Of a stretch of DNA of 64,000 nucleotides, positions 25,951 to 32,828 are shown piece by piece. A program made the position numbers and the translations under genes. The notes under the pieces are model-generated. The model saw nothing but the letters and a program-made list of their open reading frames with translations, was not told where the DNA came from and made no database searches. Location: contig CAJTZE010000009.1 in NCBI GenBank assembly GCA_910584265.1, forward strand, positions 1-64,000, given 5' to 3'. Positions within the stretch are counted from its first letter, which is position 1. Each line of letters opens with the position of its first letter. This stretch comes from an uncultured Dorea sp. Its GTDB lineage: Bacteria > Bacillota > Clostridia > Lachnospirales > Lachnospiraceae.

Positions 25951-26907
25951 CTACTCTTTCATCATCTGTTTTAAATATTCGATCGGAAGTTTTCCTTTTA
26001 CCCGGTTCCCCTCTGCTACGATCAGATAGCTGCATTCCTCCTTCACAAACATTGTCAATGCATCATTCAAGTATTTAGAGCTGTCAATCCTAACCCCTTT
26101 TTGGATTTCCTCTTCACTTGCCTCCTCCAAATGACTCTCAACTGATAAAACTCTTAATTTGTCATAGACATCCCCTGTAGTAATCAGTCTTTTTACAAAT
26201 TCATTTGCAGGATGCAGCATGATATTATACGGCGTATCAAATTGCTGGACCCTGCCTCTATCCATAACAATAATTTTCTGTCCAAGCAGAAATGCTTCAA
26301 ATACATCATGCGTAACGAACAATATCGTATTTCCTAATTTATGCTGAAGATTTTTCACTTCCTGCTGAAGAACGCCTCTTGTAATCGCATCAATCGCACC
26401 AAAAGGCTCATCCATCAGCATTACGGAGGGATCCGCCGCAAGTGCCCTTGCAATTCCAACTCTCTGCTGCTCTCCGCCGGACAGGCTTCTGGGATACCTG
26501 TTCCTATATGTATCATACTCCAGTCTGACAAGTCCCATCAGCTCTTTTATCCGGCGCCCAGTCTTCTCTTTATCCCATTTCAAAAGTCTGGGAATAACCG
26601 CTATATTCTCCTCCACCGTTTTGTGTGGAAACAATCCGCCTTGTTGAATCACATACCCAATCTGCCGGCGGTAATCATTCACTGGAAGCCTAGTAATGTC
26701 TTCTCCAAAATATAATATTTCTCCAGATGTCAGCTCATATATCCGGTTAACCATTTTGAGCAGTGTGGTCTTTCCTGACCCGGATGTTCCTAAAATAGTT
26801 ACAAAATTACCTCTTTCTATTTTCAGGCTGACATCAGACACGGAATCATAATCATTTCCCTTAAAACGTTTATATACATTTTTTAATTCTATCGCTATTT
26901 CTGACAT
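25951..26907 (-). CDS. OpuCA-like quaternary amine ABC transporter ATPase
   Basis: A 318-residue ATP-binding subunit. Walker A LGTSGSGKTTLLKM, Q-loop IQQGGLFPH, signature RSLSGGEQQRVGIARAL, Walker B VMLMDEPFGAID and the switch His (VTHDVFEAF) are all present. After the nucleotide-binding domain there is a C-terminal region of about 80 residues (DALTMFVKEECSYLIVAEGNRVKGKL), which looks like one CBS-like repeat, shorter than the tandem CBS of OpuA/OpuCA that senses ionic strength. It is flanked by the two permease genes. Confidence 0.9.
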   Translation of the reverse strand: MSEIAIELKNVYKRFKGNDYDSVSDVSLKIERGNFVTILGTSGSGKTTLLKMVNRIYELTSGEILYFGEDITRLPVNDYRRQIGYVIQQGGLFPHKTVEENIAVIPRLLKWDKEKTGRRIKELMGLVRLEYDTYRNRYPRSLSGGEQQRVGIARALAADPSVMLMDEPFGAIDAITRGVLQQEVKNLQHKLGNTILFVTHDVFEAFLLGQKIIVMDRGRVQQFDTPYNIMLHPANEFVKRLITTGDVYDKLRVLSVESHLEEASEEEIQKGVRIDSSKYLNDALTMFVKEECSYLIVAEGNRVKGKLPIEYLKQMMKE

Positions 26908-26919
26908 ATTGCCCTCCGC

Positions 26920-27555
26920 CTATGCTATTTTTTCTATCTGCTTTTTCTGTATATGTGCCAGAATGCAATCCACCAGAATGGCCATTGCCGCAACTGTAAG
27001 CGCACCAATATACATTACTTCATGCTGCCTTGCCGTCAGCCCCAGCTTAATATAAAATCCAAGCCCCCCGGCACCCACATAAGCCGCTATCGTAGTTCCT
27101 GCAATCAAAGATACTGCGGTAACCCTAAATCCATTCAAAATTGCCGGCATAGCCAGCGGAATTTCCACCTGCAGGCACACTTTCCATTGGGGCATGCCCA
27201 TTCCACTGGCATTTTCCAATATACTGGGATCAACACCCTGAATTCCGGCTCTTGTACTAATCAGCATTGTAGGTATGCTCAAAAAAACCAGCGCTGTCAG
27301 AGCCGGGGCATTCCCTATCCCCAAAATTGGCTGCAATAAGGCGAACAACGCAAGGCTTGGGATCACCATAATTAAGTTAGCGGCCGCCATGATCGGAATT
27401 GCGGCTTTCTCCTTTTTTGCACATAGATAACCCAACGGTACTGCCGCCCCGACACATATTACAAATGCGATCAAATCCAGAACCACATGCTGCTCAATTA
27501 ACGTAAGGTACCGTTCATAATCCTTCTGTATATATGCTATCATTTCAAAAATCAC
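26920..27555 (-). CDS. OpuC-type ABC transporter permease (first)
   Basis: A 211-residue permease paralogous to the one at 25307-25942. It has the family loop ENASGMGMPQWKVCLQVEIPLAMPAILNGFRV and IAAYVGAGGLGFYIKLGL. The start is GTG (27555), six nt after AAGGAGG. It overlaps the iron-sulfur gene stop by 4 nt (GTGA). Longer readings from upstream ATGs would run through the iron-sulfur gene and are rejected. The tight coupling ties the iron-sulfur protein to the transporter. Confidence 0.88.
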   Translation of the reverse strand: MIFEMIAYIQKDYERYLTLIEQHVVLDLIAFVICVGAAVPLGYLCAKKEKAAIPIMAAANLIMVIPSLALFALLQPILGIGNAPALTALVFLSIPTMLISTRAGIQGVDPSILENASGMGMPQWKVCLQVEIPLAMPAILNGFRVTAVSLIAGTTIAAYVGAGGLGFYIKLGLTARQHEVMYIGALTVAAMAILVDCILAHIQKKQIEKIA

Positions 27556-28478
27556 TCTGTGCCTCCTTCTTTTCTTTGTATAGACAGTGCCCCGCACTGG
27601 CATCTTGTGCGGCAGACCCCGCATCCGATACACCGATCCGTCGAGACTGATATTTTACCTCCGATAAGTTCCATAGCATTCATCGGACATATCTCTCTGC
27701 ACGCACCGCATCCTGCACACTTGTCTTTATCAAGCGCAATGATGTATTCTGCATTTATATATTCCCCAAATACATCATATCCCTCTTCCTCATATGTCTT
27801 TATTCCGCGTACTGCCCAGCAGCAGCAGGAGCAGCAATTACAAAAGGCATCTCCTTCAAAATTGTGGATCAGGCCGTCCCGATCGATCTCTATCAAAAGC
27901 CGCTTTACTTCCTCTTTTGTCAGTTCCTTTCCGTATCCCCGGTCAAAATTAGAATTCAACAGCTTATCCTCATCAAAGAAATGAATGCAGGTTTCTTTCA
28001 TATGTTTCTTCTCATGACGATACAGCTTGCAGTCGCACTCCTGAACGTAATATCTGCAATTACTTTTCTCAACAATGTCCAATGCTTCTTCAATCGGAAT
28101 TGGATTTACAATTTTCTTATTAACCCCTTCCTCACGATATGGAATCACCCACAAATGAATATCCTGCTCGTATTCCACAACCGCAGTTCTTACCTCTGAC
28201 GGCAGATTCTCAAAATAGCTTCTCTCACCGCGCAGACAGCAGTCAATTCTTTTATGGAATGTTCCCAGATAATAACGAATGCCGTCTTCCTCTTTTCTCT
28301 TATTCAGTACCCCTTTTTTATAGGCTTTCTCTAATAGCTTCTCCGAACAGCCTTCCTGTAAGATTTCACCGTTTTCCTGTGCCAAATCCACCAAGTTCCA
28401 ATCTTCCTCGTCCATAAAATATGACACATACGGAATCATTCGTTCATGTACCTTAAACCGTTTTAATCGTTCGTTCAT
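27552..28478 (-). CDS. Cysteine-rich double [4Fe-4S] ferredoxin-domain protein
   Basis: A 308-residue cytoplasmic iron-sulfur protein. The C-terminus holds two ferredoxin motifs, CAGCGACREICP (254-265) and CIGCGVCRTRC (283-293). Upstream are two further cysteine groups: CDCKLYRHEKKHMKETC (148-164) and the dense CNCCSCCC (213-220), which may bind an additional cluster. The N-terminal 130 residues look like a helical domain with no motif I recognise. Start MNERLK has GAGGAG 7 nt upstream and lies inside the end of the preceding gene. It probably moves electrons; the partner is unknown. Proteins of this layout occur in other anaerobes, but I know of no assigned function. Confidence 0.8.
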   Translation of the reverse strand: MNERLKRFKVHERMIPYVSYFMDEEDWNLVDLAQENGEILQEGCSEKLLEKAYKKGVLNKRKEEDGIRYYLGTFHKRIDCCLRGERSYFENLPSEVRTAVVEYEQDIHLWVIPYREEGVNKKIVNPIPIEEALDIVEKSNCRYYVQECDCKLYRHEKKHMKETCIHFFDEDKLLNSNFDRGYGKELTKEEVKRLLIEIDRDGLIHNFEGDAFCNCCSCCCWAVRGIKTYEEEGYDVFGEYINAEYIIALDKDKCAGCGACREICPMNAMELIGGKISVSTDRCIGCGVCRTRCQCGALSIQRKEGGTE

Positions 28479-28926
28479 TCTTCTTCTCCTCAAATATCTC
28501 AGATAATAGATCTGCCGCTTCCCCGGCATATTGAATGCATGATTCCCTATTTCCGTTATATAGCTCGCGGCATACATAGCTCCCCTCCGCTTTTCTAAAA
28601 CCTTCCGCCAGTTTTACGGCCGCCTGCCGCATGACTTCCCGTCCTTTATCCGGATGGATTCTTCCATACTGTATACCAATAAGCACTAATGAAGCCTGAA
28701 ATACCGCACAGCGGTCTCCCACTCCGCCCCCTTCGGTAAACGCAAGGCTCTGATGGATTATTTCCTGACAAAGGGGTATCTCATACGCCCCTGCCAGCGC
28801 TTCCATCGCTGCCCGTCCGCATAGATACCCCTTGTCCATATATTCTTTCATATATTTTCTTGCTTTTTCTTTGTATTGCGGCTGCCCGCTATTTGCAGTT
28901 TGCTTCATAAAATTCTGCCGCAACAT
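28453..28926 (-). CDS. C_GCAxxG_C_C family protein (second copy)
   Basis: A protein of about 157 residues with the spaced cysteines of the C_GCAxxG_C_C family, proposed redox or metal proteins: GYLCGRAAMEAL, then GGGVGDRCAVFQAS, GSYVCREL and ESCIQYAGEAADLL. The GCAxxG motif is relaxed to RCAVFQAS. The start is uncertain. The chosen ATG (28926) has CGAGGA 8 nt ahead, and in-frame ATGs at 28947, 28932 and 28908 are alternatives. All lie within the end of the binding-protein gene, so translation is coupled. Function is unknown. Confidence 0.7.
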   Translation of the reverse strand: MLRQNFMKQTANSGQPQYKEKARKYMKEYMDKGYLCGRAAMEALAGAYEIPLCQEIIHQSLAFTEGGGVGDRCAVFQASLVLIGIQYGRIHPDKGREVMRQAAVKLAEGFRKAEGSYVCRELYNGNRESCIQYAGEAADLLSEIFEEKKNERTIKTV

Positions 28927-29824
28927 CTTCATATTCCTCGCCGCCATTTACAACTTCATCCAGCATCTTGATCATATCCTCAGTCGAAAGCTTCTCTGAA
29001 ACAGTGTTCAGAATCTCTTCAACCTCTGGGTACTGTTCCAGAATTTCCCCTCTTACAATTGGTGCTACATACTGTGGCGGCCAAACCGGAATATCTTCTT
29101 CAATAACCACATATTTTTCATCCAGAAGCTGAGGATCTGTTGTTAATCCAGGTATAACATCAACTGTTCCGTCATCCAGACAGCTATATGCTAAGGAATA
29201 ATCAACATTTTCCACTTCAAATGCAAACTCACCGTAGATCTTGTTCAGTCTAAGCAGATCATCTTCTCTTTCTGCAAAATTTACGCCATCTCCAAGCACC
29301 AGTCCCTCTGATTTCTTCTGGAGCTCTGTTAGATTAGTAACATTTAATTCATCTGCTTTCTCTTTCAGCATTACAACGGCAACCTTATCTTCCATGCTGG
29401 TCAGCTCCAGCCATTTGATATCCCACTGAGACTCAAACTCAGAAGAAATTGTCTCATAAATAGTATCTAAATCTGTCTCTAACTCCTGTCCGAGAATATC
29501 CGTCAGAGCTGTCCCTGTATACTCCGGATACAGATCAACTTCGTCCCCTTGAATTGCCGGGGTCAGTGTATCGGTTGACATGTTAAATACTCTTTCAACT
29601 TCATATCCGTTATCTTCCAGCGCAAGAGAATATAACTCGCTTAACAGAAATGCCTCTGTAAAATTCTTTCCGCCCATTACGATAGTGCCTTTTTCCGCTT
29701 CAGACGTTTCCGCTCCCTCTGCTTTGTTTTCCTCCGTACCGCTCTTTTCTCCGTTTCCGCATCCTGTTGCCATTACACCTGCCATAGCAAGACACAGCAG
29801 CATACTAATTAACTTCTTTTTCAT
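28889..29824 (-). CDS. OpuCC-like glycine betaine/carnitine/choline-binding lipoprotein
   Basis: A 311-residue extracellular solute-binding lipoprotein. The signal peptide MKKKLISMLLCLAMAGVMATGC ends in a lipobox (ATGC), so it is lipid-anchored. The mature part starts with an acidic linker and the family motif GGKNFTEAFLLSELYSLALEDNGY, then DEVDLYPEYTGTALTDILG and DDGTVDVIPGLTTDP, all typical of OpuCC/ProX-like binding proteins. Several aromatic residues (WPPQY, WDIKWLEL) could form a cation-binding cage for a quaternary ammonium ligand. Which one (betaine, carnitine, choline or a trimethylated compound such as ergothioneine) cannot be told. Confidence 0.88.
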   Translation of the reverse strand: MKKKLISMLLCLAMAGVMATGCGNGEKSGTEENKAEGAETSEAEKGTIVMGGKNFTEAFLLSELYSLALEDNGYEVERVFNMSTDTLTPAIQGDEVDLYPEYTGTALTDILGQELETDLDTIYETISSEFESQWDIKWLELTSMEDKVAVVMLKEKADELNVTNLTELQKKSEGLVLGDGVNFAEREDDLLRLNKIYGEFAFEVENVDYSLAYSCLDDGTVDVIPGLTTDPQLLDEKYVVIEEDIPVWPPQYVAPIVRGEILEQYPEVEEILNTVSEKLSTEDMIKMLDEVVNGGEEYEDVAAEFYEANCK

Positions 29825-30278
29825 AATTGTGTTTCTCCTCCCTGATTGCCTTTTTACACAAGAAGTTCATAATAATAAGTATTCCGTCATGAAATGCACA
29901 GAAAAATTCTTCCTCTTTTAAATTACTTTTTTGGTGTTGTCCATACAATGGATAGAATATATCTGAACATAGATACCCCTGATATTTCCTTTCAAACTCA
30001 CGGTGTAACAATTTAGACAATTCCAGAAGACTTACATCCTTTCCGAAAAGACCAGAAACATACAACTCTGCCATAATAGCTAACCCGGCCTCCAGCACGC
30101 CGCATCTTCCATCCTCCACAGCTCCACCGGCAAAAACACTCATTTCTTTCAGAAATTCTTCCGGCAGGGCAAGGTTCCATTCATCTGCCAACGCCCGGAC
30201 TACTGACTCCGAACACGCAAACCCCTGCCTGCGGTACATTTCACAAGTTTTTACAGCATTACTTTGTTTACTCAACAC
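29805..30278 (-). CDS. C_GCAxxG_C_C family protein (first copy)
   Basis: A 157-residue protein of the C_GCAxxG_C_C family, first gene of the operon. Cysteines fall at 22 (GFACSESVV), 59 (EDGRCGVLEAG, the GCAxxG position), 104 (GYLCSDIF), 127 and 141. It is clearly related to the protein at 28453-28926 but divergent. The start is GTG (30278) with AGGA six nt ahead; TTG at the next codon is possible. It overlaps the binding-protein start by 20 nt. The function of the family is not established. Redox or metal handling is suggested only by the cysteine pattern. Confidence 0.75.
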   Translation of the reverse strand: MLSKQSNAVKTCEMYRRQGFACSESVVRALADEWNLALPEEFLKEMSVFAGGAVEDGRCGVLEAGLAIMAELYVSGLFGKDVSLLELSKLLHREFERKYQGYLCSDIFYPLYGQHQKSNLKEEEFFCAFHDGILIIMNFLCKKAIREEKHNYEKEVN

Positions 30279-30324
30279 ATCATATCCTGCACTTTTAAAA
30301 ACATATTATTACATTTCCCAGTTA

Positions 30325-30353
30325 ATTCTACCCCTTCCCCTTATAATTGTCTA
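30325..30353 (-). promoter_or_regulatory. Promoter of the transporter/redox operon
   Basis: On the minus strand, TAGACA (30348-30353), 17-nt spacer, TAGAAT (30325-30330). Transcription would start about 40 nt before the GTG of the first gene. Confidence 0.55.
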
Positions 30354-30466
30354 ATCGTTTTTTTGTATAGGACATATTGACTTTTTCTATATCCCATTCC
30401 AGCTCTATGCCGCAGTCCTCTCTGCTGGTTCACAGACAAATTGGGCGGCCTAATTCTATTTCAGCA

Positions 30467-30495
30467 TTTACTCCAAGCTTTAAATATACTATAAT
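30467..30495 (+). promoter_or_regulatory. Promoter of the AIM24-like gene
   Basis: TTTACT (30467-30472), 17-nt spacer, TATAAT (30490-30495), 25 nt before the start codon. Confidence 0.7.
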
Positions 30496-30520
30496 GAAAA
30501 AAAAAGAAAGAGGTGTTCTT

Positions 30521-31201
30521 ATGAAATATCAGATAATGGGAGAAACTTTACCAGTCGTAATCTGCGACCTGGAATCCGGCGAGAAAATGATCACTGAGGG
30601 CGGAGCTATGTCCTGGATGTCCCCGAATATGAAGATGGAGACCACCAGTAACGGCGGTCTTGGCAAAGCAATGGGCCGTGCATTTTCCGGCGAAAAAATG
30701 TTCCAGAATATTTACACTGCCGAAAACGGTTCCGGAATGATCGCATTTGCCTCCAGCTTCCCCGGCTCCATCCGGGCATTCCATATCACCCCCGGCAATG
30801 ACATGATCTTCCAGAAGAAATCCTTCCTTGCCAGCGAAGCAGGGGTTACGCTCTCCGTACATTTCCGCAAGAAAGTAGGTGCGGGCCTGTTTGGAGGAGA
30901 GGGATTTATCATGCAGCGGATCAGCGGGCAGGGCATCGTCTTTGCAGAATTTGACGGACATGTAATCGAATACAATCTGCAGCCGGGCCAGCAGATTATT
31001 ATTGATACCGGACATCTGGCCGCCATGGAGGCAACCTGCAATATGGATATCCAGTCTGTTCCAGGCATGAAGAATATCCTGTTCGGCGGCGAAGGCCTGT
31101 TTAATACTGTTATTACCGGTCCCGGAAGAATCTGGCTTCAGACCATGCCGATCAGCAATGTTGCCGGAGCGATCCGTCCATATATTCCGACAGGTAACTA
31201 A
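30521..31201 (+). CDS. AIM24 family protein
   Basis: A 226-residue protein of the AIM24/TIGR00266 family (beta-roll fold, function unknown in bacteria; the yeast namesake is mitochondrial). Recognisable segments are LPVVICDLESGEKMITEGGAMSWMSPN, GLGKAMGRAFSGEKMFQNIYTA, FPGSIRAFHI and the C-terminal GPGRIWLQTMPISNVAGAI. The start ATG (30521) follows AGAGGTG. Longer readings upstream would cross the promoter. It is monocistronic between the operon at 24-30 kb and a terminator hairpin. Confidence 0.88.
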   Translation: MKYQIMGETLPVVICDLESGEKMITEGGAMSWMSPNMKMETTSNGGLGKAMGRAFSGEKMFQNIYTAENGSGMIAFASSFPGSIRAFHITPGNDMIFQKKSFLASEAGVTLSVHFRKKVGAGLFGGEGFIMQRISGQGIVFAEFDGHVIEYNLQPGQQIIIDTGHLAAMEATCNMDIQSVPGMKNILFGGEGLFNTVITGPGRIWLQTMPISNVAGAIRPYIPTGN

Positions 31202-31228
31202 TACAGCATAGGACTCTGTGCGAAAAAA

Positions 31229-31268
31229 GAGCTGTGTAACAACATCACTTGTTCTTACACAGCTCAAA
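31229..31268 (+). terminator. Terminator after the AIM24-like gene
   Basis: A perfect 11-bp stem, GAGCTGTGTAA / TTACACAGCTC, with a 15-nt loop is followed by AAATTATTT. The T-run is interrupted. On the minus strand the stem is followed by TTTTTTCG, so it may serve the vanZ-like transcript better. Confidence 0.65.
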
Positions 31269-31400
31269 TTATTTATACTCCTGGAATGATAATATAATAA
31301 ATACTCCCATCATTCTCACGAAGAGTATTATAACACATCTCATATAGAATAGAAAGCATTGATTTTATTTTCCTACTAAATATCGGATGATTTATTATTT

Positions 31401-31904
31401 TTAAGAGGTCTCTCCACTATATCTTGTTTGGCGTTTTATCAAGGACGCGGCCGCCATACAAAGCAGGATTCCAGCCGCCGCGCCTGTGCTGTCAAGCAGC
31501 ACATCACTAATCTGGCCGCTTCTTCCCGGAACAAAAAGCTGATGAAACTCATCCGTAGCGGCATAGACAGACGCCGCCGCCCATGCCGTAACACCCCGGC
31601 AGACACGTTTCCGCCCCGAAAATGAGTTTACTGTGCCGTACATCCATACACCGAGCACTGCGTATTCTCCCGCGTGTGCCGTCTTCCGCACCGGATAGTC
31701 AATCTTCTCTGCAAATGCATCCTGCTTCTCTGGTGCCCACTCATCAAAAGCCGGCACGAAAATTCTGGCCGCCATCCGTCCTGCAGACAGGCTCATATGG
31801 GTTGACTCCTTTGCCGGGGCAGAAGAAAACCAGAATATAACAGCCATCCACAATACTGTAAAAGCCGGAATGATAATTCTCTTATAATCCGAGTTCTCCG
31901 GCAA
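31401..31904 (-). CDS. VanZ-like membrane protein
   Basis: A 167-residue protein of the VanZ family (TVLWMAVIFWFSSAPAKEST, then RKTAHAGEYAVLGVWMYG, ATDEFHQLFVPGRSGQISDVLLDSTGAAAGILL). The conserved KxxHxxEY and DExxQxxxPGRxxxxxDxxxN-like motifs are visible, along with four membrane helices. VanZ of Enterococcus gives low-level teicoplanin resistance, but most genomic homologues have no proven role. The only workable start is TTG (31904), with GGAGATGAG upstream, inside the end of the HD gene. It is the last gene of the rpoC-xre-HD-vanZ run. Confidence 0.82.
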   Translation of the reverse strand: MPENSDYKRIIIPAFTVLWMAVIFWFSSAPAKESTHMSLSAGRMAARIFVPAFDEWAPEKQDAFAEKIDYPVRKTAHAGEYAVLGVWMYGTVNSFSGRKRVCRGVTAWAAASVYAATDEFHQLFVPGRSGQISDVLLDSTGAAAGILLCMAAASLIKRQTRYSGETS

Positions 31905-32457
31905 TTGCGCTCATCTCCTCCAGTGCAATGTCAATCAGATCATCCAGGCTCAATCCCGTAAATTCAATCATCTCCATATAATCACGATTCGCACCAGAAG
32001 CAAACCGAAGCTCGTTGAACCGTTTCATAACAGACTTGTGCTTCACGCTTGCAATCTTCTTATCCGGATAAATCTGCGCAACCGCCTTTACAAATCCGCT
32101 CATTGGATCTGCCGCCAGAATGGAATACTGAAGCTTGGTCTTTGCCTTCATTCCGCACTTCGGATTGTGGGCTTTGATGGCATCACCCAGTTCTTTATCG
32201 TCGATTCCCTCTTTTTTCAAGATTTCAACAGACGCGGGACCGTGAACACTCATATCATGCTGCCAGTCGCACTGCTCTTCATCCAAATCATGCAGAAGAC
32301 CTACGCATCCCCAGTATTCAACGTCATCCGGTGCCAGCCTCTTAGCAAGGCCCTTCATGATTGCCTCTACCGCATAGGAATGCTGAATATAGTTTACGCC
32401 CTTCATGTATTTCATTAAAATCTCATGAGCACGTTCCCTTGTAATCCGGTCTTCCAT
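31882..32457 (-). CDS. HD-domain hydrolase
   Basis: A 191-residue HD-superfamily metal-dependent phosphohydrolase. Metal ligands are visible: NYIQHSYAVEA (His), GLLHDLDEEQ (the HD motif), the downstream HNPKCGMKAKTKLQYSILAAD (His and Asp). Close relatives are annotated as predicted hydrolases or nucleotidases with no assigned substrate. Its ATG overlaps the XRE stop by one base (TAATG), and vanZ starts within its last 23 nt, so the three genes are translationally coupled. Confidence 0.82.
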   Translation of the reverse strand: MEDRITRERAHEILMKYMKGVNYIQHSYAVEAIMKGLAKRLAPDDVEYWGCVGLLHDLDEEQCDWQHDMSVHGPASVEILKKEGIDDKELGDAIKAHNPKCGMKAKTKLQYSILAADPMSGFVKAVAQIYPDKKIASVKHKSVMKRFNELRFASGANRDYMEMIEFTGLSLDDLIDIALEEMSAIAGELGL

Positions 32458-32816
32458 TACTGCTCCCTCTCAATCAAATGAATCTCCATATCCATCCCCA
32501 TACTGTCTGCAATACGGTTCAGCATATCAACAGTCGGGCTGTGCTTACCGCTTTCCAGACGGGCGATATTCGGCCTCTTTACTCCCGAAACATCTGCAAC
32601 CTCCTGCTGCGTCAGGCCCATCTCTCTTCTGGCCTGCTTATACATCCTGCCTACAGCAACACTCATCTTCTCCTGATAAGCCTTGATCACATACACATTG
32701 GTTCCTTCATCCTCAAGATCGACGATCATACCCTCTGCCGCTCTCATGGCTTTGATTTCTTCAACGGTCATAGGACCCTTTCTTACTCTCTCTGGCTCAA
32801 CATTTTTTCTGCTCAT
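32457..32816 (-). CDS. XRE-family regulator downstream of rpoC
   Basis: A 119-residue protein. An N-terminal extension of about 50 residues (including MTVEEIKAMRAAEGMIVDLEDEGTNVYVI) precedes the helix-turn-helix domain QARREMGLTQQEVADVSGVKRPNIARLESGKHSPTVDMLNRIADSMG. The extension resembles that of HigA-type antitoxins, but no toxin gene is adjacent. It begins 12 nt after the rpoC stop with AGGAG 9 nt ahead of the ATG, so it is probably read through from rpoBC. Confidence 0.85.
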   Translation of the reverse strand: MSRKNVEPERVRKGPMTVEEIKAMRAAEGMIVDLEDEGTNVYVIKAYQEKMSVAVGRMYKQARREMGLTQQEVADVSGVKRPNIARLESGKHSPTVDMLNRIADSMGMDMEIHLIEREQ

Positions 32817-32828
32817 CTCTAAACACTC

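Noticed and set aside
27556..27633. Longer N-terminus for the first OpuC permease
   Set aside because: Those codons overlap the iron-sulfur gene in another frame and are basic, not membrane-like; GTG 27555 has a strong ribosome site.
32457..32816. Toxin-antitoxin module
   Set aside because: The XRE protein looks HigA-like but no RelE/HigB-type toxin gene is adjacent; the neighbours are rpoC and an HD hydrolase.
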